Both the position numbers and the translations under genes were made by a program. From Inia geoffrensis (taxonomy: Eukaryota; Chordata; Mammalia; Artiodactyla; Iniidae): a stretch of DNA of 64,000 nt. Each line of letters starts with the position of its first letter. The first letter of the stretch is position 1. The notes beneath the pieces are model-generated. The model did not search any database, was not told the DNA's origin, and saw only the letters and a list, made by a program, of their open reading frames with translations. Location: the NCBI GenBank assembly GCA_036417435.1, contig CM070909.1, positions 8,650,597 through 8,714,596 on the forward strand, given 5' to 3'. Below, piece after piece: positions 24,401 through 36,400 of this stretch.

Positions 24401-27400
24401 GATAGAGTGCAGGTTTTAGAAGCACCAACCCCATCACTAACAAAATGTGTGACTAAGGACAATTATCTCCCCTCTCTGCACCTTAAAAGAGGGAGATTAT
24501 GGAAGAGATTGAAAGTTGCCCAGGATCTATTCCTCCTTTCTCTCTTAGTCAGAAAACCCTTGGTTGTCAATCTTCCCCTGGGCACATAGCCCCTGGGAAT
24601 CAAGATCCCATTTCTCAGCCTCCCTGGCATCTGGGAGCGGCCATAAGACTAAGCTTTGTCCCACCCCCACCACCCCCACCCGGGACATAAGCAGGAGTGT
24701 CATGTGCAACTCCCTGGAAGCAGCCTCCAAAGGAGGGTGTGCTTCTTTCAATGCTACTCTTCCTACACTGGAATGTCGTCATGATGCCTGACACATAAGC
24801 TGAACTCATTGACAATGAGAAATACACTGGTATACGGTGTAAGCTGTTTCTACTTTAGGTGTCCTGGCACAGGAGAATCTAGTCCTAACTAACACAGATA
24901 GCAATACCTGCCTTAGACTTGGCTGCAAAATAAAACTGAATGACGTTACAGAGGGAGGGCAATCGAGTGTCTGTGACTATTGTCACTGGCCTGTTGCCAA
25001 TACTAGCTGAACAGCTCGAAAATGGCTCCTCCTCAGCCCCCTGGTAGACCATTCTGGCAGGGAGAACAGAGAGGGTCAGCTAATGCACGGCCAGCGTCTC
25101 CCTGGCTCCAATGCCCAGCATCAGCTCCTTCTCTCTTCCTGCTCCTCTTGTCTGGGGTGCCAGGGGCTGGCGAGAGAGCGCCAGCCCAGCTCCATGAAGC
25201 CATGACCTCACCCTGCCTGGGGGGCTGTGCAGACCCAACTGGAGCCCAACTTAATCACATTTTCAGTTCATCAGCGAAGACCAGGCCTCCTCCCTGGAGA
25301 TGCCAAGCCGATTTGAGGGAGAGGGGGAGAAAAGAAGCACATCTCCCCAAGGGCAGATGGGAGGGGGACGGGGGCTCGGGGAGAGGAGACAGCAGCAGGA
25401 GACCTGGGGCTTAGCTGTTGTGTTGGTTCCCGAACAGCTGAGGAAGGAGAAGGGAGCGGGGCATTCCTAGGTCTGAAGTGAACAAAGAAAGGGGAGGCTA
25501 ATATATAAAGTGCAAGATTGTTCAGCCAGGCCCTGGGGTGGGTGTCCCACGGCTGTCCCTGGAGGAGGTCCAGAGGCGCCTGGGCCTAAACCGGTCCAAA
25601 GCTGTGGGCTCAGGAATTCACCCCTGTGGCAGGGCACAGTTTCTCACTGGTCAGCCTGTAAGGATGGATGGGGGAGGGTTGCTGATTCTAATTATACTTC
25701 TGCCTGGCCTGGGATTCCCACCCACATTCCAAGATCTGGCTCGAAAAGACCCCATGACTGCCACTAACTGGAGGGTTTTGTGGAGGTGAACATTCCTCTC
25801 TCTGAGATACTTGGTGTTCAGCCCTCTTGAGAAGTAGGGTAACTGGATATGTCACCGAAGTCCCCAGTGCCAAGGGAGATGGCCACAGAGTCCTCCAAAG
25901 GGCCCTTCACCCCCTCCACCCTGTTCTCCTGGGCAGCATCTGAGTAGCGATCAGGGCAGGACCAGCTGGCTGGGAGGACAAGGGCCGAGTTCCCGCCCCC
26001 GGTTCCCACTTTGGGGTTTGTCCAAGCTCTGGGGCTGGGACAGCTCCACCCATCCTGCTCCGGGTCAGGAAGGATAGCCAGCTATGTGATAAGAGCTGCT
26101 GCACCACTTCACCCTTTACTAACCCAAAATGGCATTTGTGTTGCTCTCTGTCATGTGTTGTTTGTGTCAATATCTCCTACGTGTTTTGTCTCTGAGTGAG
26201 ACTGCAAATCTGACTTGCACAGAGTTAAGATACAAAACATCTCAATAAATATGTGCTGATGGGCACCGTCAGGCTCCTGGCCTCGCCGGGGAGGAGAAGA
26301 AGGGAAAGAAAGCCACTTAGGAAATGTTTCATGGAAGGATTTTCAGGCTGATGGGTTAGGGATGCATTCGCATCTGTTTAATCTGAGGGAAATGCTGAAA
26401 CCCTGTGGCAGCCCCTGATCTCTGCCATGAGGCTAGACCCCCAAAGGCAGAGTGGCCAAGGTCACTGTCCCACCACAGGCCCAGGGGCTCACTGCCCCTT
26501 CTGCCGCCCTGCGCTCAGGTGGGTGAGGGAATTTGCTGGAAAGGAAAAGGGTGCTTATTCCATCAGTGTTGGGCAGAGCTCTACTTGTCTTCAGAGGGGA
26601 CACTGAACTGCAGGGCAGGGACGCAGCTATGTGAGGACACAGCAAAGCAAGCCAAACCAGGGCCCGCACCCCAGACTCTCGGATTTTGGCAAAGTACCCA
26701 AAATAAATCCTCATTCTTTAGCCTACGGATGACTTGAGAAAGCAGTTCTCACTCTGAAAAAAGGGGAATGTGTGTGTGTGTGTGCATCTGTGTGTGTGTG
26801 CATATGTGTGTGCATATGTGTATGTATGTGTATGTGTGTATGTGTATATGTGTATGTGTGTGCATGTGTATGTGTGCGTGTGTGTATGTGTGTGCATGTG
26901 TACACATGTGTATTGTGTGTTGTGTGTGCATGTGTGTATACGTATTTGTGTGCATCTGTGTATGTGTACATATGTGTATGTGTGTTGTGTGGGCATATGT
27001 ATATGTGTATGTGCGCGTGTATATGTGTGTGTATGTGTGTGCCTGTGTATGTGTATATGTGTACGGGTGTGTGTACATGTGTGTATGTGTGTGTTGTGTG
27101 TGCATGTGTGTGTACGTGTGTATGTGTGTGTATATGTGTGTGTGCATATGTGTATGTGTATGACTGTGTGTGTGTATGCCTGTGTATGTGTATATGTGTA
27201 TGGGTGTGTGTGTGTACTTGTGTTCCAACCCCAACTCGGATGTAAGCATCACTAGGACACAGTGGGTGGGCACCGCGTGCAGAACCAGCTCAGGTTACCT
27301 GACAACTAACTCCTCTGGGTCCTGGGTTACAAGGGTCCCTTCTTGAGATTTACTGACCTTCCCTGGACCAGACTCTCACACGATTGGTCTCTCTATGAAC

Positions 27401-30400
27401 CACAACTATCCTACCAAGCAAACGAACGTAACAAAATTCTTCCCAGTCTCCAAGAAAAGTCTATTCCAGGCCAGTTAAGTGAAAGCAGGAGGCCAGGAGA
27501 GGAAGCAGGAATGCCAGGAGTGGATGTGGTCAGTAAGCTCCCAGCTCTGCCAGGGCACTTAGCCCCTCTCCCACCAAATCACCTCCCTCCAGGCCTGTGA
27601 GCCTCCTTCCAGGGCGACTGTGGGCTGAAACAGGAGAAAGAGCTGGGTACGAATTTTGCAAAAAAAAAGGCGTGGGCAAAGTTTCACGAGGATGTGGAGA
27701 GTGAATTGCGTTGTCCCCAACAGAATGGGTATTTCGTGTGCCTCTCTGTGCCGTGGAGGGGACATGCTACCATCATTCAAAGTAAACATGAGTATTTACA
27801 AATGTTAGCTCCAGCGGGGACAGGTGACTTCCTGGGGGGAAGAGGAATTACAGGTGAACAGCAGGCTTTCAGAGGAGGAGGAGAGGGGGAGAAAATGTGC
27901 AGACATGAACAGCAACAGAACAAAAGGAAGAAGGATTGTGTTCCCCAAATAAACGTCATATTCAGAGCCAGTGGAAAACAGCCAACCTGGGACTGTTAGG
28001 TGACTGATGGGAGTACCACTGGACGCGAAGTCCTGAATAGGACCTAGAGAAACCAGACTGCAAGCATCTGGCTTCTCCAGTATTCAAGGGCACCAAGGGA
28101 GGTCTTCATCTTCAACTGGGGGTAAAAGAAGGGGTGACTTCTCCTCAGGGAGCCAAGAAGGGCTGCACAGGGTTGAGCTCTGCACAACAGCTGGAAAGAG
28201 CCCAGCAAGGATGTCTCAGAGACCTGAGTCTTAAAGTCCAGGTTACAGTACCACCGGCCTATCTGAATATACATGGGCAGGGGACTGGACTGGATAGCTT
28301 CTGGAATCTCATATCACTCTGAGTTACTATGAGCCTGAGATTCCTAACACTGATGAAAAGAAAGACTAGTCGTCTTGAGAACCAATTCTGAGGCGGGATA
28401 TGGAGAGGACTCCGTGGGCCAGGGGCAGGAAAGTATAAGCAGCTCTTTGCAGGAGGAGGTCTCTGCAGGAGGCCTCTTTTGTACTGTCACATTAGCAACG
28501 CTATATTTTAACTAACCTCCAACCCAAGCATACCTTTCAAATCTTTCGATCACACCATTCTTTGCTTAATCTGTTTGTTCTTTCCTTAGATCAAAGAAAT
28601 AGACATGGAGAATAAGTGATTAACAGGGGACCAGATCTTTTCCCCAGCATCCCCTTCAGTAATCTCACAAACTGTGTGAACAATATAACATCTCAAAGAA
28701 AGATGACAAAGAGTCGACAAGCCTGCATGCAGTGGATGGCGATGAATCTGACCCTCTATCTCAATGATTCACTGAAATTACTTCCCCTTTTTCCCTTTAA
28801 AAACTTTCACGGCCAAGGAAAACCTTTGGTGTCGGTTCTGGGACGCGAGTCCGCCTTCTCCCCAGATTGCTGGCTTTCGGATTAGAGCAACATTTCCGTT
28901 TCTACCAGCACTTGCCTCCTGAGTATTGACTTTCAAGCAGCGAGCAGCCAGCAGCCAGACCTGAGCTGGGTAACAGAGGTGGCCTCATGTTCAGATGTGA
29001 GCAGCAGAAGCAGGAGATGGCCCTCCACTCTGGAGGAGCTTATCCTACGGAGGAGCAGGGTTGCAGCGACGGCACCTCCCAGTGGAAGCGAGGCCAAGTT
29101 CATGGCCATCAAGTATAGCTCTGCAAGTCACACAGTGCAGTGGCAACGCACCCAAGGCTACGGTTCCCATGATAGACAGCATACGTGTGTACTACATTCT
29201 AGGTACATTTGTAATGTTTACTATGGCAATTTCCCAGCAGGTGATGTAAAGTGTCTTGAGAAAGGGGTGCCTTTTTTCTAATTAGAAAGAGCATTGCATG
29301 GACCAGCTGCAGCCTACATCCAGTCTCCTGGAGCCGTGGGCTTCACGTTGCAGACAGGACTACAGGACATAAACAGGATCCCTGTGTAAGGTTCAGCCCT
29401 TGCTGACATTCTCCAGACTGACAGAATTTAAAAATTTTTTTCAAAGTGACCTAAGGATCTTTCTCAAACATTCATTGTGTAGTAGAGTTACCTGCAAATT
29501 AACGCCGATTATTTGAGCATCTATAGCTGGGAGCTTTTTGGTACTAGGTCTGCACCCTGAGCCCCAGACTCCAGCAGTCCTGCCCTCTGAAAAGCTGGGG
29601 AAAAAACCCCCACAGATCTGTGTGCCATCAAACAAGCCATTATTCGTCCCAGCAGAGAGGCTCCGGGTTTTGTTGGCATAACAAGGAAACATTCATCCCC
29701 CGGGTATAAGTAATATGACCTGGCTCTCAGAATGAGCTGACTCCTTGCTGCCACCTTAGAAAGACAGAAAGTTCCAGAGAAGTGGGCGAATAGATTCTGG
29801 CAGCTCAAGGAAAGCTTTCCAGCCAGTGCTGTCTCCCCTACGGAACACTTTGCCACTGAATACGGCTCTTGGAGCCACAATGGCAAACCCTTGTAAATGA
29901 TGCCCATTTACCAGCCCCAACTTCTGAACCCACGGACCCAGCGGGACTAAGCAGACTGTGGACAGTTCCAGAGACTGCATCAATCACCTCCCAGGAGATG
30001 TCTTTGTGCGTCCCAGCCAAGGGGGGTGCCCCGCTCGTGGGCAAACACAGCCTGATTGGCTGAGGCAAAGCCCAGCCCCCCTTCTCAGGTAAACAACCTG
30101 AAACAGGAGTTTGGACCTAGGAGGAGCTTGTGCCTTGGGAGGTCTGAGTGTCTGGGGGGCCTCGGCCGAGCACTGAAAACCCAGTAGCCAATTTCTTAAG
30201 CTGCTCCCAGGACACTGGTTAGTAAGAACTTTAAGGCACCCAGGAGACAAAGTGAGTAGCAAGTGTGCAGCTGGAGCCTCCAAAGGCACCTGGGAGACAA
30301 AGGAGGCCTCTCTGGATTCTCTCCCAGCACCTCCCCAATGCCCCACCCCCCAGGCCCTCCCGCTCTGTCTCCGGGAGACAAAGTGCCCAGCTCCCTCCTC

Positions 30401-33400
30401 TACTCCGCCTCTGTATCTGGTTCCCCGTTTGAAAATCCTGTCTTCACCTCCCACTTCTTCGGGGTAAATGAGAGCATTCCTTTGTACCCCGAGGGTGGGA
30501 ACACTTGTCTTAACACTTACTCTGCGCTGCCTGTGTTTGCAAAATAAAGTGAAACAAGCCCATGCCCTCGGTATCAGAGGTACCTACCTGCCCCCCACCC
30601 AGCTCACCAACTAACTTCCCGTCCCCCTCCCCTCCACCAACCCCGCAATCCTACCCCTGCCTAGAGAACACTGAAAAGGGTGGGAGACAGCGAACCACAG
30701 CCACCTATGGAAGTGTACGTTTGGAAAGAAAAGAAAGAGAGGATAAAATCCCTCCGCCTCCCCTCCCTGCTGCACTGGGCTCCTGGAGTGCCCTCAATCC
30801 CAAATGCCCCTGGGTTACAAGAAGCCCCAGAAGAAACGTTGACTCCTGCACTTCCCCACCCCTCCGTGTCCATGTGTGCAGGCAACTTGTTCTCTTTCTA
30901 ACCCCAAGCTGTGCTCAGATCGATCCCCCCGCCCCTCCAAAAGAATGGGGTTACAGCTGGGTGGAGGGGAGGAGGGAAAGAATGAGCTTTGAGCTTTTAC
31001 ACTTAAAGTACTGTGTGTGTTTGGCCTGCCTCCTCCCCTCCTACTCTCAAAGTGCGGCCACTCCAGGGGCAAACACAGACACAAAAGGAATAATAATAAC
31101 GATAACAGCTCGCACAATTGAGCCCCGCTGGGCTAAGCCCTCCACACGTGTTCCCTTATCCTTACGACGGCCTCAAGGAGCAGGCACTGGTCCTGTGCCT
31201 ATTTTACATACGTGGAAACTGAAGCTTGGAGAAGGCAAGTGTCTTGCCCGGAGTTACAAAGCCGGGCAGAGTTACACGGCAGAGTTACAAAGTGGCCCGG
31301 GGATAGGAACCACTTAATGAGCTACAAGGACAAGTGGCTGCTACTTCAAAGTTTTCCTGGAAAGAAGAGGAAACTACCTCCTTTCCCCAGGATAACACCC
31401 TCCCCCCGGGGTTAGAACTTGGTCTGCCTCTGTCAGTTGCCAGTACTGGGCTAGGCTCCAAGTGACAGAGATGTTTCCGGACCAGCTGGAAAACCTAGCA
31501 CCACCGAAACACTGGAAACCCAAGGAAAAGAGGCGTTAGGAATGTACTTGTTGATAAACTGGAAATTGTGTTTACGGTCCAGGCAGCTGGATCGAGCACA
31601 ACCCAGAGCGTTTTCCTGGTGCTGACGTACCCCTTGGTTCAGAAGATCAAATTGTTCCATGAAAACAGAAAGTCAGGGCAACTAACACTGAAGCTCTCTC
31701 ACGCTAAGGTAGGTGCGTGCGTGTGCAGGTGGCTGTGTGTTTTATTTAGCTACTGGAGTAGGAGAGGGCTGGAGTTTCTCTACTTACATGCAGATTTGTT
31801 TGGTCTTACAAATGAAGGATTCGGGGTTGTGATCATGGGGGTGTCCCAAACCCTAGATAAATTACCTAATTTGCATCCATCCATCCATTGAATATTTAGT
31901 GAGACTTATTATCAACCGTCTCTTTAGTCCAATCCAGAGAGACACACGAAGGATTTTAGAGCTGAAAGGAACCTCAAGATTCAGGGAGCCCAGCTCCTGA
32001 AGGAAAACACAAGGGTGGAATTCACCTGGGCAGCCTGAGACGGTGCAGGCAGAACAGCAGAGGCGGGATGGGGGCGGGCGGGCAGCGTGTGAATCCTGAC
32101 TCTGCAATGCTAGCTGGTGACTCGGGGCAGCTCCTTAACCCCCAGCGCCAGCACCAGCTCTGGTTTCCTCCTCGCCCTGCGGAACCGCATAGGCCCAGGC
32201 GAGGGGCTTATGTGGCCTGTCAAGTCCTGTCATGGCGACAGTCCCCGGGATAAGCAGGGGCCGCCCTCCCCCTGCACGGCTGTGGGTAGGAGCAGGGTGG
32301 CTGCTCAAGGGGGGTGGAAGGTAGGGAGGTGATGCTGTCAAGTAGCTGGCTCTGCGGGGGATGTTGGGTGCGGTATACGTCCCCCATGTAGACCGGGGGT
32401 TGGGTGTCATAGCAGAAGGACTCACGCACCGGGAGCTGAGGGTGTTGGCTGGTGGGGACTCACAGCCGAAGTCACTCTGCAGGCATTGCCCTCAGCCCAA
32501 GGGAGCCTCCCCGTCTCCTTGCCCAGAGGCAGCCTACATCCAATGACCGACTGGTCGGTGTGGGGCCCCCTGCCCCATGGGGCCAGCGCAGCTTTCAGAG
32601 CTCCTTGAAGGACCAGCTGAGGCCTCGGCTGTAACTCTGTGGTATTCAGCCTCTCCCCCTGCCCAGCACTGCCCCTCTCACTTCCTGAGAGCCTCCCTGG
32701 TCACTCGCTGCCCACAAACCTCCGCTTCCAGGGAAGCTGACTCACATCACCTCCAAGTAACCCCATTCCCCAGACGGTGAGTCTCTGAGTGCAGCCTGGA
32801 CAGGGCATCCACGTGCTGACAAGAGCCCAGCCGCATCTGGGGCCATGCCGCTCTCTCCTCCCTCAGCCCAGGCAGCCTGACCCCAAAGGGGAAGAGGGGG
32901 GTCGTCTATAGAGGGAGGTCTTTCCCCACCTAAAGCATCATCCTCCCAACACCCCACACAGACGCACAAAGGCCACCTCCACCCGCAAAAGGAGGAGAGA
33001 GCGTGCAGTCCTGCCCATTCCCTCCCGCCCAGACCCCTTCCTCTCCAAGTACGATCATAAAGGGTAACCCTGAAGGGGAAAGAGCTGCTAAGTACAGGGA
33101 GAAATAGGGCCATGTGGGGAGGGGCGGGAGAAGCCCCCATCTGCTCTGTCTCCGGACAGAAGCACACAGACAGGAGGCACGAGACCACAGAGGCAGCGAG
33201 TGGCGGAGGCAGCCACAAGCCAAGGAACCCCACGGCCCCCAGGAGCTGGAAGAAGCAGGGGGGACTCTCCCCCAGAGCCTCTGGAGGGAGCCCACCCTGC
33301 AGACACCTTGAAACCAAATTCAGACTTCTGGCCTCCAGACCCGTGAGAATACATTCCTGTTGCTGTAAGCCGCCGGGTTTGAGATAATTTGCTACTCCAG

Positions 33401-36400
33401 CCTCAGGAAACTATTACAACATCCAAGCTGGGGGCATCAGGACTTGCCCCTCCCTCTCCCCACCTTCCTCCCTCCTCCCAGCTTTCTTCCCTTCCCCACC
33501 AGGAGGTAACCCCCTTCCTGCTGATGTGCTGGTGAGACCTTGGGGCCTTGCCCCATACTTGTGCTTTATAACAACCACTTATTGGGCCCTTAAAAAGGAA
33601 TGGTTTTCTACCACAGAATTTCAGACAGGTGGCAGGTGATGATGGTGATATTTGGGGCTGAGAGGGCGTTGGAACGTAAAACAGAAAAGTACAGTCACTC
33701 GCGGTACCAACTCATTCGACCAGGTCCATCTTCAGAGCTCCAGGCCCAGGACAGTATTAGGATTAGCGTCAACGCGACCCTAGCCCCAGCTGGTTTTCGG
33801 GAGGAAAGGGGCCTGTGGGACATGGAACAGCCAGAGGGACTCACTCCTCCCCTGGATGGAGGACCTGGGACTGCGTATCATTCTGCCTCTTGACTCCAGA
33901 AACCCCGCAACCCCTAGCCCACATCAAGCCTGGGTGGACCCACCTTCTGCAGCTCGGAGGAGACATTGCACAAGCTGCTGGGAGGGGACGCCCGCTGGCA
34001 CCGCTGTTCCCCACTGCTCAGGGCCCAGGAGTTGGCAAAGTCGTAGGGGTCCGAGGTCAAGGTCCCTGTGGAAAAAGTTTCAGGAGGATGAAGCCACGGT
34101 CGTGAGACCCGGAAACTTCTGAGTAAGAACTCTAGGTCTGTTGTCACCTGAACCAACTTTCTTTAGATTAAAACACAGGCATCTGTGGCAGGAGTACCCC
34201 AGCGTTAACACCACAGGGCACGGGCACCCAGGTTCAGCCAGCGTCCGGGTGGGGGGGGGCGGCTGGGCACAGTGAGGAAGATGCCAGGAAAGGCGATGAG
34301 GAACAGTCCACCCACTCTCGCTTCTCGGGACTTTGCTCCCTTTCCTCCTTCTGTGAGGAATGTTCTCCACCCCCTTACTACCCTGACTCTCTCAATTTAT
34401 TCTTTGAGATGCAGCCCCGGAACCACTTCCTCCAGGAAGCCCTTCTGAATTAGCTCGACTCCCTGTCTCCCTCCCCAGTCTGGTTGGGTGCCCCTTCTCT
34501 GGGCTCCCTCAGCACCCTGGCCATCCCTCTAGCAAAGCTCTCGTCATCCTTTGTGTTAGTATCCGTTTTGCTTCTATTCACCCCCCATTCAACTGTGAGC
34601 TCCTTAATTCAGAGCACAGGCTGTGCCTCTTATCTCTAAACTCTTATCTGCTGGATGGTGGATACTCAACATATTTTGGCAGAATGAAGGTAAGAATGTG
34701 GCATGAACCTAAGCATCCCCATCACTACATCCCTGGTGCTCGCAGAGCATCTGTGCCCTGGTACTCACAGCAAACTCGCCCCTATCAGCTACCCACAAGA
34801 GACTGTGAGGGCCTTCCGGGCCTGCACGGCCTGGTACCAAGTCAGTGCCAGAGAGAACTGCTGCACCTTCATTGCAAAGGGGCTTTAGTGGAGCAGCAAG
34901 GCAAGCAGTCCCTCTGCGTAGCCAGATCTGGAAGAATGAAGCGCGCTTCAGGGTCAGATCATGCACCTGGAAATAGAAAATAAACTATCCCCGGAAAAAG
35001 AAAAGCAGGACTTGGAAGTATAGTGAGTTGGCCTCTGGGTGTGGTGAGCAGAAAAAAATGGCCCCCAAAGATATGTCCACTTCCTAGTTCGCAGAACCTG
35101 TGAATATTTTACGGCAAAAGATGTGACTGAATAAAGGATTGTGAGAGGAAGAGCTTATCCTGGGTTCACTGAGTGAGCCTTAAACTCAATCACATACGTC
35201 CTTATAAGAGAGGGATAAGGACTTCCCTCGTGGTCCAGAGGTTAAGACTTTGCCTTCCAATGCAGGGGGTGCGGGTTCGATCCCTGGTCATGGAGCTAAG
35301 ATCCCACATGCCTCATGCCCCAAAAACGCAAGCAAATAAACAGAAACATAAAACAGAAGCAATATTGTAACAAATTCAATAAAGACTTTAAAAATGGCCC
35401 ACATCAAAAATATATATATATTAAAAAAAAAAAAGAGAGAGAGGGGCAGAGGGAGATCAGGCAGAGACACACACAGAGCAGGCAATGTGCAGACCGAGGC
35501 AGAGATTGAAATGATGCAGCCACAGGTCAAGGATGGCTGGCAGTGGCTGGAAGAGGCAAGGCACAGATCCTCCCCAGAGCCCCTGGAGGAAGTGTAGTCC
35601 TGTCATCAACTTGGTTTTGGACTTCTGGCCTTCTAGAATTGTGAGAGAATGAATTTCTGTTGTCTTAAGCCATCAAGCTTGCAGTAATTTGTTGGCAGCT
35701 GCAGGAAACTAATCCATGGAGAAGCCAAAGGGAAGGACACTTAAATCTGTGAAGTTTCTACTATGTGCCAGGCATTATGATAGGCATTCTCTGGGTTCTT
35801 GGTCACCACGCCACACAGGCTTGCCCACCTTCCAATATACCATCTCAAGGAAGAGGCGGAGAAGAGGCTTCGCGCTATGTGGGGAAAGCCCGAGACAGAA
35901 TCAATACCCCTGGTCTGGTCTCAGTTCTCCTTCGATCACCCTGTGTGATCTTGGGCTGATCCCACAATCTCCTGAACCTGCTTCCTCATATGTAAAATGA
36001 TGGGTTAGACTAGAGGACCTCTAGATCCTTTCCTGACCTTTTAGGAAGTGAAACCCTATGGGCTAAATCTGAAATGAGACATAAGGATGTCTGATAGATG
36101 GAATTACAAATCATCTCACTTTATAGAAAAATCTCTGAGAGCCGGAGTTAAAACCAGCCGGGCAGAGGCTCCCATGATGTCAGGAAGCAGCGTTAACTGT
36201 CGGGTATTTGCCAACCACAAAAATAATAAACCCGCAGTCCTCTGAGAGTGATTTCCAAAATATCACCAGAGCCCTGACTTTTTGCCAACATGCACCACCT
36301 TCTCCCTAGGAACATAGGTCCCATTTTTAGTTAGTATTTTTTAATTGAAGTATAGTTGATTTGCAATGTTTCAGGTGTACAGCAAAGCGATTCAGTTATA

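Larger units (their letters stand above)
17636..33943 (-). other. VWF: VWF intron 6 (largest in the window)
   Basis: 16.3 kb. Contents listed separately: two full-length CHR-type SINEs, MIR copies, a second copy of the old hAT-like family, an ERV1-type LTR with a nested SINE, a further LTR-like segment, a 450-bp TG-rich array, another ERV LTR end and a MaLR LTR half. Stretches 18850-20000, 20140-21550, 21850-22830, 24900-26760, 27230-28590, 29000-31080, 31280-32080 and 32210-33120 show no gene. Confidence 0.85.

Noticed and set aside
25022..25414. 130-codon plus-strand frame in intron 6
   Set aside because: Low-complexity Pro/Gly/Arg-rich translation of GC-rich DNA, no recognisable domain or conservation signal.
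26749..27273. Open frames of 131-174 codons on both strands
   Set aside because: Products of the TG-rich array, same argument.
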